NCBI GenBank assembly: GCA_903922465.1
Contig: CAIXTV010000091.1
Span: forward strand, 1-60,426
Length of the DNA: 60,426 nucleotides
Source of the DNA: an uncultured bacterium
GTDB lineage: Bacteria > Bacteroidota > Bacteroidia > Bacteroidales > CAIXTV01
Direction: 5' to 3'
Below the pieces are notes generated by a model. It did not search any database. It had not been told where the DNA came from and worked only from the letters and a program-made list of their open reading frames with translations. Within the stretch, counting starts at the first letter, position 1. Every line of letters starts with the position of its first letter. Shown one piece after another: positions 18,247 through 27,594 of this stretch. The translations under genes were made by a program, and so were the position numbers.

Positions 18247-19503
18247 GTGAGGCAGCGAATAAATATATTACACAATATCGACTGGGTGATGGTAACATTA
18301 TACCTCATCCTAGTTACTATTGGTTGGGTCAATATTTATGCCGCCGTATATTCTGAAGAACATAAAAGTATTTTAGATTTTGGACAAAACTCAGGAAAAC
18401 AGCTAATTTGGATACTATCTTCTCTTTTGATTGCTCTTACTCTTTTGCTTATCGACCCGAAGATATTCAACACCTTTGCTTATGTGATTTATGGAGTGAA
18501 TTTGGTATTGTTAATTCTTGTAATTTTCGTCGGAAGAGAAATATCAGGATCAAAATCATGGTTTGGGGTTGGTGATGTTGGAATTCAACCTGCCGAATTT
18601 GCCAAACTGGCCACAAGTTTGGCTTTAGCAAGATATTTAAGTGCCATTGATGTGAAAATACAGAACTCTAGCACTAAAGTCTATACTTTCATTTTGATTG
18701 CATTACCTGTTTTAGCAATCTTATTAGAAAATGATACGGGTTCGGCTTTGGTGTTTACCGCTCTCATTTTCATGCTGTATCGTGAAGGTTTATCGGGAAA
18801 TATTTTAATTTTAGGTCTGATGATGGTGGTGATGTTCTTTGCAACTCTTATGATTGATAAATTAATTGTTTTGGGAATAATTACCATAGTAGCATTGATA
18901 ATAATATGGTTTGTGCGAAAAAACAGAAAAATATTATGGATAAGCATAGGGTTATTTTTCCTTACTGCAGGCTTTATTTATAGTGTAGATTATGCTTTTT
19001 CTCATCTCGAAGAACATCAAAAAACCAGAATAGATGTTTTATTAGGAAAACAAGTTGACTTAAAAAAAGCAGGCTATAACGTCAATCAATCTAAAATTGC
19101 TATTGGGTCGGGAGGATTTGCAGGAAAAGGATTTTTAAATGGTACTCAAACAAAGTATAATTTTGTTCCTGAACAAAGCACCGACTTTATCTTCTGCACC
19201 ATTGGCGAAGAGTGGGGTTTTGTTGGAAGTTTAACTTTACTTGGTTTATTCATGGGATTGCTGATTAGGATTGTTACTGTTGCTGAACGACAGCGATCGT
19301 CGTTTAGCAGAATTTATGGCTATGCTTTGGCTTCAATCTTGTTTTTTCACATTACGGTGAATATTGGAATGACCATAGGTTTGTTTCCTGTTATTGGAAT
19401 CCCCTTGCCTTTTGTGAGTTATGGAGGCTCATCGCTTTGGGCATTCACTACGATGTTGTTTATTTTCATCAAACAAGATTCTTCGCGTTTAAATTTGCTT
19501 TAG
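18247..19503 (+). CDS. rodA: Rod-shape peptidoglycan glycosyltransferase RodA
   Basis: A 418-residue SEDS protein with about ten membrane helices. Family segments are GVGDVGIQPAEFAKLATSLA, QVDLKKAGYNVNQSKIAIGS, FVPEQSTDFIFCTIGEEWG and the C-terminal FVSYGGSS. SEDS proteins polymerise lipid II; RodA does so with PBP2 during elongation. The start is GTG at 18247, directly after mrdA, which argues for translational coupling. The RodA rather than FtsW assignment rests on the mrdA neighbour. The following gene starts on the base after this stop. Confidence 0.95.
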   Translation: MRQRINILHNIDWVMVTLYLILVTIGWVNIYAAVYSEEHKSILDFGQNSGKQLIWILSSLLIALTLLLIDPKIFNTFAYVIYGVNLVLLILVIFVGREISGSKSWFGVGDVGIQPAEFAKLATSLALARYLSAIDVKIQNSSTKVYTFILIALPVLAILLENDTGSALVFTALIFMLYREGLSGNILILGLMMVVMFFATLMIDKLIVLGIITIVALIIIWFVRKNRKILWISIGLFFLTAGFIYSVDYAFSHLEEHQKTRIDVLLGKQVDLKKAGYNVNQSKIAIGSGGFAGKGFLNGTQTKYNFVPEQSTDFIFCTIGEEWGFVGSLTLLGLFMGLLIRIVTVAERQRSSFSRIYGYALASILFFHITVNIGMTIGLFPVIGIPLPFVSYGGSSLWAFTTMLFIFIKQDSSRLNLL

Positions 19504-21069
19504 ATGAAAAAAGTCTGCTTTATTTTATTCTTTCTTATAAATTCTTTCTCCTTGTTGGCACAACATACCAACATCATGGTAAGTAACAATGGATTGCCTG
19601 AAGAGCCAAGTATGGCAATAAACCCCATAAATCCTCTGCAAATGGTGGTGGGTGCTAATATTACAAAATACTGCTATTCGAATGATGGGGGGTATAATTG
19701 GAACGAGGGCGAGCTTAGCTCTTCGTTTGGAGTTTGGGGAGACCCGACTATTGTGGTGGACACAAATGGTAGTTTTTATTTCTTTCATTTATCGGGAAAC
19801 TATACTGATAGCAATTGGTTAGATCGCATCGTTTGTCAGAAATCAGTGAATGGTGGACAAACCTGGTCGGATGGAACATTTTTGGGAAATTTCTCTCCTA
19901 AACAGCAAGACAAACAATGGTCGGTGGTGGACCCTAAAACCAATGCAATTTATATTACTTGGACACAATTTGATAAGTACGATTCGCATGTACATACTGA
20001 TTCGAGTAATATTCTTTTTTCGAAGTCGACTGATGGAGGATTGAACTGGAGTGTTGCCAAACGCATCAATCAGTTTGCTGGTGATTGTCTTGATGGCGAT
20101 AGTACAGTTGAAGGTGCTTTTCCTGCGGTGGGGCCCAATGGCGAATTATATGTTTCGTGGGCAGGTCCTGCTGGCATTCGTTTCGATCGTTCGCTTGATG
20201 GGGGCGACACCTGGCTCGAAAACGATATTTTAATAAACGATATGCCCGGTGGTTGGGATATGGCAATCCCAGGATTAAATCGCAGCAATGGCTTGCCTGT
20301 GATTAATTGCGACAGAAGCAATAGCGTTAACAAGGGAACAATTTATGTGAATTGGGCCGATCAGCGTAATGGAAGTTTCGATACAGATATTTGGCTTAGC
20401 AAATCGACGGATGGTGGTAACACATGGTCGGTGGCTAAAAGGGTGAACGATGACCCCGCCGGAAAACAGCAGTTTTTAAGTTGGATGACGATAGATCAAC
20501 TAAACGGAAACCTCTATTTTGTGTTTTATGACAGAAGAAACGAAGTGGGAAATAATAATTCAACGGAAGTTTATATGGCAGTTTCTAAGGATGGGGGAGA
20601 GCATTTTCTGAATTTTAAAATTAGTGAAAGTCCTTTCATCCCTAATCCAAATATATTTTTTGGCGATTATAATAATATTGTTGCTCATAATAATATTATT
20701 CGCCCCATTTGGACCCGGCTTGAAAACGATTCAATTAGTATTTGGACTGCCATCATCGATACTGTTTTCTTAGGAATCGACAATTTGCCCGAAGTAAATG
20801 CTCCATTTAGTTTAGACCAAAACTATCCCAACCCCTTCAAAATGTCGACAAGTTTTGCGTTTAAATTCAGAAACCCAAGCATTGCTAGTTTAAAGATATA
20901 TGATGTTTTTGGAAAAGTGGTAGATATTCTTTTCGAAAACAAGCATTTCGATGCGGGAAAATACATTGAGAATTTCGATGTGGCATCGCACAATTTAGAG
21001 GCAGGAGTCTATTACTTTTCCTTGCAAAACAAAGCAGGGGTGAAGGTGAGGAAATTAATTATTGAATAG
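19504..21069 (+). CDS. Secreted BNR/sialidase-like repeat protein with T9SS sorting domain
   Basis: A 521-residue exported protein. A signal peptide covers residues 1-19 (ending SLLAQ). Residues about 30-420 contain several BNR/Asp-box motifs (SxDGGxxW: SNDGGYNWN, SVNGGQTWSDG, STDGGLNWS, STDGGNTWS), the mark of a beta-propeller of the sialidase superfamily. Sialidase activity is not shown: I do not see a clear arginine triad. The last 85 residues form a type A T9SS C-terminal domain (LDQNYPNPF, YDVFGKVV, LEAGVYYFSL, VRKLIIE), so the protein is probably sent to the surface or released by type IX secretion. Its ATG follows the rodA stop with no gap, an odd partnership that may be only positional. 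Confidence 0.86.
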   Translation: MKKVCFILFFLINSFSLLAQHTNIMVSNNGLPEEPSMAINPINPLQMVVGANITKYCYSNDGGYNWNEGELSSSFGVWGDPTIVVDTNGSFYFFHLSGNYTDSNWLDRIVCQKSVNGGQTWSDGTFLGNFSPKQQDKQWSVVDPKTNAIYITWTQFDKYDSHVHTDSSNILFSKSTDGGLNWSVAKRINQFAGDCLDGDSTVEGAFPAVGPNGELYVSWAGPAGIRFDRSLDGGDTWLENDILINDMPGGWDMAIPGLNRSNGLPVINCDRSNSVNKGTIYVNWADQRNGSFDTDIWLSKSTDGGNTWSVAKRVNDDPAGKQQFLSWMTIDQLNGNLYFVFYDRRNEVGNNNSTEVYMAVSKDGGEHFLNFKISESPFIPNPNIFFGDYNNIVAHNNIIRPIWTRLENDSISIWTAIIDTVFLGIDNLPEVNAPFSLDQNYPNPFKMSTSFAFKFRNPSIASLKIYDVFGKVVDILFENKHFDAGKYIENFDVASHNLEAGVYYFSLQNKAGVKVRKLIIE

Positions 21070-21109
21070 AGGCTGGGCAAGCAAATATTCGACAAAAGTT
21101 TCTTTAACA

Positions 21110-21149
21110 CTTAAACCCAAATTACAACTATGCATAATTTGGGTTTAAG
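21110..21149. terminator. Bidirectional hairpin between convergent genes
   Basis: A perfect 14-bp inverted repeat (CTTAAACCCAAATT and its complement) has a 12-nt loop. It sits between the convergent BNR protein gene and the minus-strand hypothetical gene, where a shared terminator is expected. Confidence 0.7.
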
Positions 21150-21165
21150 TATAAATGTGTGTTGA

Positions 21166-21930
21166 CTAAGTTGTTTTAGCAGGAAGTTCGTTTCCTTGTG
21201 CATCAATATACACTTCGGCAACTACGCGTAAATAATTTGAAGTTTTTCCAACCACCTTATCCCCTTTTTTTAGGAATGCTTTATAAATTCTGATTTCGGG
21301 CTGACGCGACTGATTCAGACGTGTATCTTCATAAACTGTTCCGGTGATGGAACTAATTTTTTCAAACACAGCAGTGCTCAAATCGGAATCGCTGATATCG
21401 GAGCCCGATTTGATAGTTAAACAATATATATCGGCACCCGACATGTGTTTTTTGATGTATTTGATTTTTATTCCATTAGAAAGTGAGCTCAATAATTTAA
21501 CCTCAGTAGAAATTTCATTATAATCAACAATAACTTCGGTTCCGATTATGCCCATATCGTTACCCATGTTAGAGGTATAATTCTTGTTGTTTTTAATGTT
21601 CTTAATTTCTTTTAAAATTCTTTTCATTGCACCGGGTTCAACAGGGTCTGTCAAAGTGGGCAAGGTGGCTTGTTCGGGAGGTGTAATTACCAATCCTATT
21701 GAGACACCTGAATAAAGAATTTTTTTGTAAGTAGTGAAATCCTTAAGCTTTGATTTCATAAATCCTTCAATTTCAATTGAATGAATGATAGCGAGAATGT
21801 CTTTTTCTATTGCAGCAACTTGCAATAAAGTGTAGCCTAATGTACTTGCAACTAATTTAAATTTTGCAAGTAAATTGAGAAGCCAGATAATTAGTAAGGC
21901 TTCTGATTTTGGAAGAAATGGTTTTTTCAT
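21166..21930 (-). CDS. Uncharacterised helical-bundle plus beta-domain protein (A)
   Basis: A 254-residue protein without a signal peptide. Residues about 8-130 look all-helical (SEALLIIWLLNLLAKFK, LQVAAIEKDILAIIH, YKKILYSG), and the segment NNKNYTSNMGNDMGIIG leads into a beta-rich half (about 130-250) that could be an Ig/FN3-like fold. It resembles a group of uncharacterised Bacteroidota proteins built as a helical bundle plus beta sandwich, but I know no name or function. It stands alone: a convergent BNR gene on one side and a 1.2-kb gap with a 21-bp palindromic array (22402-22727) upstream. A -7 box at 22108-22115 would give a leader of about 170 nt. Compare proteins B (34962) and C (59498). 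Confidence 0.7.
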   Translation of the reverse strand: MKKPFLPKSEALLIIWLLNLLAKFKLVASTLGYTLLQVAAIEKDILAIIHSIEIEGFMKSKLKDFTTYKKILYSGVSIGLVITPPEQATLPTLTDPVEPGAMKRILKEIKNIKNNKNYTSNMGNDMGIIGTEVIVDYNEISTEVKLLSSLSNGIKIKYIKKHMSGADIYCLTIKSGSDISDSDLSTAVFEKISSITGTVYEDTRLNQSRQPEIRIYKAFLKKGDKVVGKTSNYLRVVAEVYIDAQGNELPAKTT

Positions 21931-22107
21931 AATTTCTGCAGTTTAAATTTATATTAAGATTACTATTCTATAATGAACTCAATTTTCAAATCCTTGCTGT
22001 TAGTAAACTACAGCATCATTCCGAAAAATGCCCACAACTCAATATACCCAAAACCCACTGCAGCTTTCGAAATTACGCCTTGCTATTTCATTAACAGTTT
22101 GAAGAAG

Positions 22108-22115
22108 CAAAGGTA
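22108..22115 (-). promoter_or_regulatory. -7 element for hypothetical gene A
   Basis: The minus strand reads TACCTTTG, matching TAnnTTTG. It lies 178 bp before the ATG and about 290 bp downstream (in transcription direction) of the 21-bp array. No TTG -33 element is visible, so support is moderate. Confidence 0.4.
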
Positions 22116-22401
22116 ATCAATTAAAATTGAAAAATTACATTTACATGCATATATTTCAAAAATATTTTTAGTCTGTTCTTTTTTATATCCAAGCTTTTAT
22201 TTCTAAGTATAATTCAATGTATTTATTAGAATAATTTTTATCGCTTTAAAATGAAATAATCTTAAAAAAATAATTTTCAGCAACACTCTGAGTTTTATTA
22301 CCGATGGCTTTAGCATCAATACGTATTGTTTTTTTCACTTTGTAGGGAATGAAATTTGTCTTCCCAGTCAATGAATATTTTTTAAGGTAAGAAATTATGT
22401 C

Positions 22402-22727
22402 TTTCCTAACGTCATTAGGAGCTTTCCCAACAACATTAGCGTTAACGCTAATTTTGTTAGGAATAAAATCGCATATGCGTTGTTAACACAAATTGTTTTA
22501 GCGTTGACACAATGACTTGGGTTGTTAACACAATATATTGGTGACGTGCTACTAATTTCGTTAGGAAAGCGCATAATTTAATTAGGAAAGCTCCCAACGA
22601 TGTTAGGAAAGCTCCTAATGACGTTAGGAAAAGGCATAAGTATGTAAACAAGGCATTTTATTTCTTTAGAAAAAGAATTATATGATTCTGGAAAAGAGCA
22701 AATTGTTTGGGAAAACGAATTTTTAAC
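22402..22727. repeat. 21-bp tandem array rich in palindromes (array 2)
   Basis: Unit starts at 22402, 22423, 22444, 22465, 22486, 22507, 22528, 22549, 22570, 22591, 22612 and 22633 are exactly 21 bp apart; weaker GGAAAA-bearing units continue to about 22727. Units are diverged but keep words in phase (TTAGGAAAG ends, ACACAA starts). Many contain dyads such as CCTAATGACGTTAGG. The segment 22424-22463 is a 40-bp palindrome with only two mismatched pairs; its central 18 bp, ATTAGCGTTAACGCTAAT, is perfect. The array is upstream of hypothetical gene A and about 440 bp before hutH. The rest of this 1.2-kb gap (21931-23168) holds two -7-like words and nothing else I can identify. Confidence 0.9.
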
Positions 22728-23168
22728 GTCATAAATCTTAGTATTAAAATGAAGGGTTTAACCCGTAATAAGCACAGGTTTTTCATGAGAATAATTAAAG
22801 TCGGACCCTAAATCAGGTCATTTTAATTTTATCGGAAATTTATCCTGCTCAGGATGTAAAGAATCCTTACTTTTGCAATTCATTAAACCAAACATGAAAA
22901 ATATGGTATCGGGCAGGTTTTACGTTTTGCTTTATGCTAAAGAAATTTCGGCAATATATTTTTTTAGCCATTGGATGATGCGCTTCATTATTCAGGTGAA
23001 CCGAAGTTCGCTTTGCTAAACTATTTTTGATTGCACATTTTACTTTTTAAAACCCTTATTCAGCATTTTTAATTTAGCCATGCGATAATTGCGATAAGGC
23101 TTTCGATCTATATTAAAATTCATTTCATTCAACAACATACTTACATCACTCATCTAATAAAAAAACTA

Positions 23169-24719
23169 ATGAACCTACATCAAATAAACACAGAAACCCT
23201 AACGCTCGAAAAAATTGCCTACATCCTTAACAACGATTGTCAGTTGCAACTTTCGGCCCAAACTGAACAATTAATTGTCAAATGCCGCCAATATCTCGAT
23301 AGGAAAATTGAGCAGTCAGACGAACCCATTTATGGAGTAAACACCGGTTTTGGCTCTTTGTGCGAACATCGCATTTCGGCCGAAGACCTCGAATCGCTTC
23401 AGCGCAATCTAGTCATGTCGCATGCCTGTGGAATGGGCGATGAGGTTCCGCGCGAAATTGTCAAAATTATTTTATTGCTGAAAATTCAATCGCTTTCATA
23501 CGGACATTCGGGGGTGCAACTTTCTACCGTGCAACGTCTTATTGATTTATATAATCACAACATACTACCAGTGGTCTATCAGTTGGGCTCGCTTGGAGCT
23601 TCGGGCGATTTATCTCCTTTGGCACACCTCAGCCTGCCTTTGTTGGGTATGGGCGAAGTGTATTTTGATGGAGAAAAAATGAATACATCAGAGGTTTACA
23701 AAAAGTTTGGATGGGAAGCCATCAACCTGAAATCGAAAGAAGGCTTGGCGCTGCTCAATGGAACACAATTTATGAGTGCCTATGGAGTTTATTGCTGTTT
23801 GAGGGTGTTTAAACTCTCGAAACTGGCTGATGTAATCGGAGCCATATCGCTAGAAGCTTTTGATGGACGCATCGAACCTTTCCATGAGCTGATACAACAA
23901 ATTCGCCCACATAAAGGACAAATCAGAACCGCCAAGCGCATACAGGATATATTGGAAGGCAGCGAAATTACACATCAAGCCAAAGCCCATGTGCAGGATC
24001 CCTACTCATTCCGTTGCATACCACAAGTGCATGGGGCATCAAAAGATTCTATCAATTATGTGGCTTATGTTTTTGGCAACGAAATAAATTCGGTGACCGA
24101 TAATCCCACCATTTTCCCCGACGAAGATTTAATTATTTCGGCCGGAAATTTCCACGGACAACCACTCGCATTGGCACTCGACAATCTTGCCATTGCCATG
24201 GCCGAACTGGGCAATATTTCCGAACGAAGAACTTATCAATTGCTTTCGGGTAAACGTAATTTGCCACCTTTTCTTATCGCCGAGCCAGGTTTGCATTCGG
24301 GGTTTATGATTCCACAATACACAGCTGCTTCTATCGTAAATCAAAATAAAATGCTTTGCACTCCTTCCTCAGTTGATTCTATCGAATCGTCGCAAGGGCA
24401 GGAAGACCATGTGAGCATGGGCGCAAACGGAGCCACAAAAGCTTATAAAGTGATGCGCAACCTCGAACGCATTTTGGCCATCGAATTGTTTAATGCATGT
24501 CAGGCATTAGAATTCCGCCGCCCGCTCAAGTCCTCTCCTTTTATCGAAAATCTTGTTGCTCAGTACAGAGAAAAAGTTGCATTTATTAAGGCCGATAAAG
24601 TGATGTATCTCGAAATGCAGGCTTCGGTTTCTTTCTTGCGCAACTTCGATTTGGTGCTACCCATTGAAGGAGCTTTTAAATATGAATTTCATTCCGATTT
24701 GAAAGCCTTGAGGTATTGA
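23169..24719 (+). CDS. hutH: Histidine ammonia-lyase
   Basis: A 516-residue aromatic amino acid lyase. The Ala-Ser-Gly triad that cyclises to the MIO cofactor is in GSLGASGDLSPLAHL at about residues 143-145. Other family motifs are YGVNTGFGSL, NGTQFMSAYG, QDPYSFRCIPQVHGA, TDNPTIFPDE and EDHVSMGANGA. The enzyme deaminates L-histidine to urocanate, the first step of histidine use. No hutU, hutI or ftcD lies in the window, so the rest of the pathway is elsewhere if present. Tyrosine ammonia-lyases share this fold, but length and motifs favour HutH. The start ATG has the typical N terminus. Confidence 0.93.
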   Translation: MNLHQINTETLTLEKIAYILNNDCQLQLSAQTEQLIVKCRQYLDRKIEQSDEPIYGVNTGFGSLCEHRISAEDLESLQRNLVMSHACGMGDEVPREIVKIILLLKIQSLSYGHSGVQLSTVQRLIDLYNHNILPVVYQLGSLGASGDLSPLAHLSLPLLGMGEVYFDGEKMNTSEVYKKFGWEAINLKSKEGLALLNGTQFMSAYGVYCCLRVFKLSKLADVIGAISLEAFDGRIEPFHELIQQIRPHKGQIRTAKRIQDILEGSEITHQAKAHVQDPYSFRCIPQVHGASKDSINYVAYVFGNEINSVTDNPTIFPDEDLIISAGNFHGQPLALALDNLAIAMAELGNISERRTYQLLSGKRNLPPFLIAEPGLHSGFMIPQYTAASIVNQNKMLCTPSSVDSIESSQGQEDHVSMGANGATKAYKVMRNLERILAIELFNACQALEFRRPLKSSPFIENLVAQYREKVAFIKADKVMYLEMQASVSFLRNFDLVLPIEGAFKYEFHSDLKALRY

Positions 24720-24806
24720 TAAGATAGGTGAGATTTTTTAATGTTTTTAGATGAGGCGATGAAGGTGAAATAACAATATAGACTTATAAAATGTATACAC
24801 TCTTCC

Positions 24807-25535
24807 TTAGTTTCCCGAACGATTGTCAATTTTGCTGAGAGTTTCATCAATGAACCTTATGCCTCCTACATCATTAACGATTCCGTCAAATAATTCCACG
24901 ATTTCTACATTGGCCTCTTTGGCAATATGGCGTATTTTTTCTCCTGCCGAATGATAAGCTAAATTGCCACAAACAAAAAGCTTATTCTGATAAATTCCAA
25001 CAGCTCCACCCCAAAAACCGTGATTGAATCTTTTAAGCACCACATCCTTATCATTTATAAAATGAGCATTTAAACCTTTCTCAAGCAAGGTGTTGAAAAT
25101 GCCATTATCGCCAGTTAAAAAAATGTTGCCGGGCAACGCTATAACATTGCATGCCGAATAACCCTGATGAACATGTATTGAAATAAGTTTACTGCAATGT
25201 TCTGATAATATGCTGTCGGTATGTTTTATATGATGTATTATATGTGTTGGTGTAATCACTGCATTGTAATGAGCGGTATGAGGATAATGATCCTTCACCT
25301 TCTTTTTACCAATGACAAATGGTATTTGATTCATGATAAAATGTCTCTGAAATTCAAGGGGCGTATTGGGAGCTATCACCAAACTTCCATCAGGCAATTG
25401 TGCCATAAACACATCAACATGACCACTTACACCAGGGTAGGCTATGCCATTTGATGCAAATTCAATAAGCTTGCCATAGGCCTTTAGTGCCAACTTAGCA
25501 GCCTTGGGTGCATTCTGATTAATTAATACCCACAT
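24807..25535 (-). CDS. DUF6873-like (GME-fold) protein
   Basis: A 242-residue protein that I place, from remembered motifs, with the DUF6873 family predicted to have the guanidino-modifying-enzyme (pentein) fold. Visible motifs are GHVDVFMAQLPDGSLVIAP near residue 38, HVHQGYSACNVIALPGNIFL near 125-145 with a conserved His and Cys, FNHGFWGGAVGIYQNKLFVC near 170-190, and NDVGGIRFIDETL at the end. The His/Asp/Cys pattern would suit a hydrolase or transferase on an amidine, but no substrate can be named. Its start overlaps the end of the radical SAM gene by 17 bp, so the two are translationally coupled and probably work together. Confidence 0.6.
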   Translation of the reverse strand: MWVLINQNAPKAAKLALKAYGKLIEFASNGIAYPGVSGHVDVFMAQLPDGSLVIAPNTPLEFQRHFIMNQIPFVIGKKKVKDHYPHTAHYNAVITPTHIIHHIKHTDSILSEHCSKLISIHVHQGYSACNVIALPGNIFLTGDNGIFNTLLEKGLNAHFINDKDVVLKRFNHGFWGGAVGIYQNKLFVCGNLAYHSAGEKIRHIAKEANVEIVELFDGIVNDVGGIRFIDETLSKIDNRSGN

Positions 25536-26517
25536 TATAAGAACGGCCTTTTAATGTATTGTCGATGATAAAATTTACCTTGTTGAAATGTAGTTTCAAA
25601 AGATTTTGATTCGATGATTGATAACCTACAGCATACAACATTTCTTTTTCAGCAACGCTAATCCGAATAGAATCGGAAGTATAGCCAATGTCTTTTAAAT
25701 AAGCATTAAAAATATCTTTCCAAATAGAAGTTTTAACCAATTGCCCAAAAGCAGGATGAAAAGGTTCGGTATCGATAGTAAGATTTTTAGACGGATGAAG
25801 TCCAATGCGCAAAACTTTTATCTGATGGTTTTCGAAAAACAAGAGTAGCAGTTTTGAGCGCATAATGGCTTTGTCTAAAGAAAGCGCATGATACTCGCCT
25901 TTGCGCATCAAATCGAAAAGAGGTGAGTCCTCAATGGGCACCAGAGGATAAATGCGGGTGCTAATTGCACCCCAATTATGAATGTCGAGGGCTGTTTGCA
26001 TTTCGTTCTCTATACTTCCTCCGGGAAGCCCCACCATCATTTGCATCCCGAAAGGAATCTCATATCTTTTTAACCAACCCACAGCTTTATCAATTTCTAT
26101 AACATCATATCCTCTTCTGCAAAGGCTCAACACCTTCTGATTTGTAGATTGTATGCCAAGTTCCACTTCCGAAACACGATATTTTGCCAAAAGTTCCACT
26201 TTCTCTTCATTGATATAATCTGGCCGTGTTGAGAGGCGAATACCTTTTACGCCTTTGTCAAAGTAGGGTTTTACTGATTCCAGATAGGCAATTTGTTCCT
26301 CTATGGGTAAGCCAGTGAAATTTCCTCCAAAGAAAGCTATTTCAACTTCTGTTTTTTCAGTGTCAATAGTTGAAAGATAGGACTCAATTTTGACGTGAAT
26401 TTCATCAATTGAAGGAGAGTGAAGTTTATCTGTAATCCTAAACTGATTGCAATAAATGCATCGATTCGGGCACGCAGCCTCAGGAATAAAAATGGGGATA
26501 TTAATGTGCTTTTTCAT
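25519..26517 (-). CDS. Radical SAM protein, Elp3/HemN-like
   Basis: A 332-residue radical SAM enzyme. The cluster motif CPNRCIYCNQ is at residues 16-25 (Cys16, Cys20, Cys23, CX3CX2C). It is followed by EIAFFGGNFTGLP (the GGE-like SAM-binding strand) and RLSTRPDYINEEKVELL. The N-terminal KKHINIPIFIPEAACPNRC pattern is that of the Elp3-like radical SAM proteins of Clostridia and Bacteroidota, which lack the acetyltransferase domain of true Elp3. The reaction is unknown. It overlaps the DUF6873-like gene by 17 bp. Only 51 bp separates it from the upstream M28 gene stop, so cysS, the M28 gene, this gene and DUF6873 may form one transcript. Confidence 0.85.
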   Translation of the reverse strand: MKKHINIPIFIPEAACPNRCIYCNQFRITDKLHSPSIDEIHVKIESYLSTIDTEKTEVEIAFFGGNFTGLPIEEQIAYLESVKPYFDKGVKGIRLSTRPDYINEEKVELLAKYRVSEVELGIQSTNQKVLSLCRRGYDVIEIDKAVGWLKRYEIPFGMQMMVGLPGGSIENEMQTALDIHNWGAISTRIYPLVPIEDSPLFDLMRKGEYHALSLDKAIMRSKLLLLFFENHQIKVLRIGLHPSKNLTIDTEPFHPAFGQLVKTSIWKDIFNAYLKDIGYTSDSIRISVAEKEMLYAVGYQSSNQNLLKLHFNKVNFIIDNTLKGRSYNVGIN

Positions 26518-26568
26518 TTTAAAATCCTATGAAGGGTTTTCAATCACATAATAAAAAAACAAAATAAA

Positions 26569-27582
26569 TTATTGCACCGTATTTTCTTCAAAAATTACGG
26601 TTAGCAAAGTTTGTCCAACTGCTCTTAATGTGTTTTTATTGATGTTAGAAATGTTGTCATTCACCGTATGCCAATACTTATAAAACCCACTTTGAGTAGT
26701 TGCATCGTGTTGAATAATATCGATAGTAGGAATTTTGGCAATTTCGTTGATGTAATAATGATCATCAGTGATGGAGCCTGTGCTTTGTTCCGAAAAGTAA
26801 CTTCCATAGCCAGCTCTTCCGGCGGCACGCCATACTTTGTTCAAAATATCCTGTGCGAAATTTTTTGAAATACCTTCCTGTGTAAAAGTAGCATCTTCAG
26901 CACCTACCATATCAAGCAATATACCAAAGTTAGCTTTATACCCCTGCTTATGTGGGTTCTTCGACCAATATTGCGAACCTAAACACCAGGTATCCTCTTT
27001 TTGCGGATCATTAGTGTTTGGCTGACCATAATCTTCCACATCGAAAAATACAATATCAACTCCAACAGGAGAAGGATGCAGACTAAGCAGTCGCGCAATT
27101 TCAATTAATATTCCTACACCGCTGGCACCATCGTTTGCGCCATCAATAGGGGTTTTGTGATTATCAGGATTAGGGTCCTGATCGGCAAAGGGCCGTGAAT
27201 CCCAATGCGAACTAAGCATAATCCTTGTTGTTTTTTCGGGTTGAAAAGATGCGATAATGTTTTTTGCCTGAAGCATTTTACCATCAAAAGCTTTAACCGT
27301 AAATTCCTGTACTATTACATTAGAAGTATATTTCTTCAAGGTTTCAGAAAAATAACTTGCACAAAGTTTTTGAGCCTTTGAATTGGGGGTTCTTGGACCA
27401 AAATCAACTTGTTTTTTTACATAAGCAAAAGCTGAATCGGAATTAAAGTCAGGAACAAAAACCGAAATGGTATCTTTTTGAACTATTACAGGTTTTTTCT
27501 TTTCATTATGACAGGAAGAAAACACCAAAGCGAGGAAAACAAAGCCTAAAGCTAACTGACTAATTTTTTTCATAGTATTCAT
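26569..27582 (-). CDS. M28 family lipoprotein, glutaminyl-peptide cyclotransferase-like
   Basis: A 337-residue exported protein. An N-terminal helix ending in LVFSSC suggests lipoprotein processing at about Cys24. The M28 zinc-site motifs are all present: SHWDSRPFADQDPN, DGANDGASGVGIL, FFDVEDYG, EDATFTQEG and YWHTVND. The WDSRPFAD motif and overall length fit the Bacteroidota glutaminyl cyclases, related to the mammalian type, which convert N-terminal glutamine to pyroglutamate. In this phylum many exported proteins have Gln right after signal cleavage, as in the BNR protein (SLLAQ) and the SPOR-like protein (VLAQ) of this window, which would be natural substrates. An aminopeptidase role is the alternative. 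ATG at 27573 is a possible second start. Confidence 0.82.
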   Translation of the reverse strand: MNTMKKISQLALGFVFLALVFSSCHNEKKKPVIVQKDTISVFVPDFNSDSAFAYVKKQVDFGPRTPNSKAQKLCASYFSETLKKYTSNVIVQEFTVKAFDGKMLQAKNIIASFQPEKTTRIMLSSHWDSRPFADQDPNPDNHKTPIDGANDGASGVGILIEIARLLSLHPSPVGVDIVFFDVEDYGQPNTNDPQKEDTWCLGSQYWSKNPHKQGYKANFGILLDMVGAEDATFTQEGISKNFAQDILNKVWRAAGRAGYGSYFSEQSTGSITDDHYYINEIAKIPTIDIIQHDATTQSGFYKYWHTVNDNISNINKNTLRAVGQTLLTVIFEENTVQ

Positions 27583-27594
27583 TAATTATCATTT

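Noticed and set aside
22894-23019. A 41-codon ORF (MKNMVSGRFYVLLYAKEISA) after a TACTTTTG word at 22868
   Set aside because: The promoter word lacks a -33 partner and the peptide has no recognisable features, so I could not support it as a gene; it could be revisited with RNA-seq.
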